Shown here: positions 51,226 to 51,741 of the stretch, one piece after another
Position numbering within the stretch: the first letter of the stretch is position 1
Layout of the letters: each line of letters opens with the position of its first letter
From: Actinomycetota bacterium
GTDB taxonomy: Bacteria > Actinomycetota > Acidimicrobiia > Acidimicrobiales > Acidimicrobilacustridaceae
Assembly: GCA_005787345.1 (NCBI GenBank)
Contig: SYBH01000021.1
Coordinates: forward strand, 1-51,741
Direction of reading: 5' to 3'
Length of the DNA stretch: 51,741 nucleotides
Notes under the pieces: model-generated
Database searches by the model: none
Told to the model about the DNA's origin: nothing
The model's input: only the letters and a program-made list of their open reading frames with translations
Translations under genes and position numbers: made by a program

Positions 51226-51603
51226 ATGAACCGCACACGGGTACGCCGATTCTTCGGCATCACTTTGTTCGCACTTGTTGCACTTGCCGCCACATCCTGT
51301 GGAACGAATTCAACAACGTCATCAGGCGATAACCCATCAGCGATAGCTGCGACCATTCACATCGCAGACGGAAAATTTGAACCACGAGAAATCGACATTG
51401 TCGTGGGTGGATCAGTCATGTGGATAAACGACGATGTCGCCTCACACAACGTGAAATTTCTGGAACCCAGCACATTCAACTCCGGGGTCATCAAGCCTGC
51501 TGCCACGTGGATACAAACCTTCACTTCGGCGGGAAACTACGACTATTACTGCGATTTCCATAACTCCATGAAGGGCTCTGTGGTCGTTCGCCCCGCACCG
51601 TGA
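51226..51603 (+). CDS. Cupredoxin (plastocyanin-like) lipoprotein
   Basis: 125 residues with signal peptide and lipobox LAATSC (Cys25), then a Thr/Ser linker and a cupredoxin domain. All four type 1 copper ligands are visible: His74 (SHNVKF), Cys109, His112 and Met115 (YYCDFHNSMKG). A surface-anchored copper electron carrier, probably feeding the respiratory chain. It lies 12 bases after the kinase stop but is likely unrelated in role. Confidence 0.92.
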   Translation: MNRTRVRRFFGITLFALVALAATSCGTNSTTSSGDNPSAIAATIHIADGKFEPREIDIVVGGSVMWINDDVASHNVKFLEPSTFNSGVIKPAATWIQTFTSAGNYDYYCDFHNSMKGSVVVRPAP

Positions 51604-51615
51604 CAGACTGACTAG

Positions 51616-51741
51616 GCGATGGTGAGCCGGTTGGGTGACCGCGGGCCGGCTAGACCGGTTCGAGGAAAGTCGGGGCTCCACAGGGCAAGGTGCTGGCTTA
51701 CAACCAGTCGGAGTGATCCGCAGGAAAGTGCAACAGAAAGC
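51616..51741 (+). ncRNA. rnpB: RNase P RNA, type A (5' part; runs past window end)
   Basis: Catalytic RNA that trims tRNA 5' leaders. The conserved core is present: GAGGAAAGTCGGGGCTCC (51662-51679), ACAGGGCAAGGTGCTGG, and ending GCAGGAAAGTGCAACAGAAA (51720-51739). The stretch GGTTGGGTGACCGCGGGCC before the core matches the actinobacterial P3 region. One base of the usual GTCCGGGCTCC is G here. The 5' end at about 51616 is estimated from other actinobacterial RNAs; 3' part is outside the window. Confidence 0.92.

Noticed and set aside
1-51741. Mobile elements, prophage, CRISPR arrays, toxin-antitoxin pairs, tRNA genes
   Set aside because: No transposase or integrase motifs, no spaced direct repeats, no terminal inverted repeats and no tRNA cloverleaf were seen on either strand.

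Overview
The window is a gene-dense, GC-rich chromosomal segment with no insertion sequences, prophage genes, CRISPR arrays or tRNAs, and no gene-free stretch longer than about 235 bases. A WhiB regulator, an MtrAB-type two-component pair, DUF3040, an actinobacterial MraZ-RsmH-FtsL-FtsI division cluster, mannosyltransferases of the PimB/Ppm1 type and an actinobacterial type A RNase P RNA point to an actinobacterium. The mix of FGGY kinases, short-chain dehydrogenases, a large cytosolic-type sulfatase and an alkyl-DHAP-synthase-like flavoprotein suggests the class Acidimicrobiia (Ilumatobacter-like). That class assignment is an inference from gene content, not from a phylogeny.

Bases 1-13887 (all minus strand) hold the division and cell-wall (dcw) cluster, read mraZ, rsmH, ftsL, ftsI, murE, mraY, murD, ftsW, murG, murC, murB, ftsQ, ftsZ (start only). 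From rsmH to ftsQ nearly every junction is a 1-, 4- or 17-base overlap. murF is missing from its usual place between murE and mraY. The mraZ promoter carries two GTGGG boxes 10 bp apart. The 233-base leader between mraZ and rsmH holds a terminator-like hairpin, then a 19-bp stem closing two sub-hairpins, with an alternative pairing next to the rsmH ribosome binding site. It looks like a regulatory RNA and is the most interesting signal in the window.

Bases 14090-24165 hold two SDR oxidoreductases flanking a lipoate ligase, then a minus-strand run (GT2 mannosyltransferase, NUDIX, DNA polymerase IV, DUF3040, ROK sugar kinase with a probable CTG start, small conserved protein). A plus-strand run follows: small membrane protein, inositol-phosphatase-family enzyme, OmpR-type regulator, histidine kinase and a 50-residue lipoprotein that may be the stump of an LpqB/GerMN lipoprotein.

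Bases 24189-34781 hold an acyl-CoA dehydrogenase divergent from a glycerol kinase, an ACT protein, an AlaC-type aminotransferase behind a second ROK kinase, and a seven-gene minus-strand operon (Cys-rich small protein, QueG, PimB-like GT4, membrane protein, SRPBCC protein, helical small protein, baeRF-family release-factor-like protein).

Bases 34859-46064 hold a molybdopterin oxidoreductase with a membrane-anchored partner, an SDR-sulfatase-beta-propeller operon, a divergent atypical SDR with palindromic operators in the shared promoter, a zinc-ribbon protein, a DnaQ/GIY-YIG nuclease fusion, trpD and a whiB gene. Bases 46224-51213 are a glycerol-phosphate operon: GlpD, an alkyl-DHAP-synthase-like flavoprotein, a membrane protein and a second glycerol-kinase-like FGGY kinase. 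The window ends with a cupredoxin lipoprotein and the 5' part of the RNase P RNA gene.
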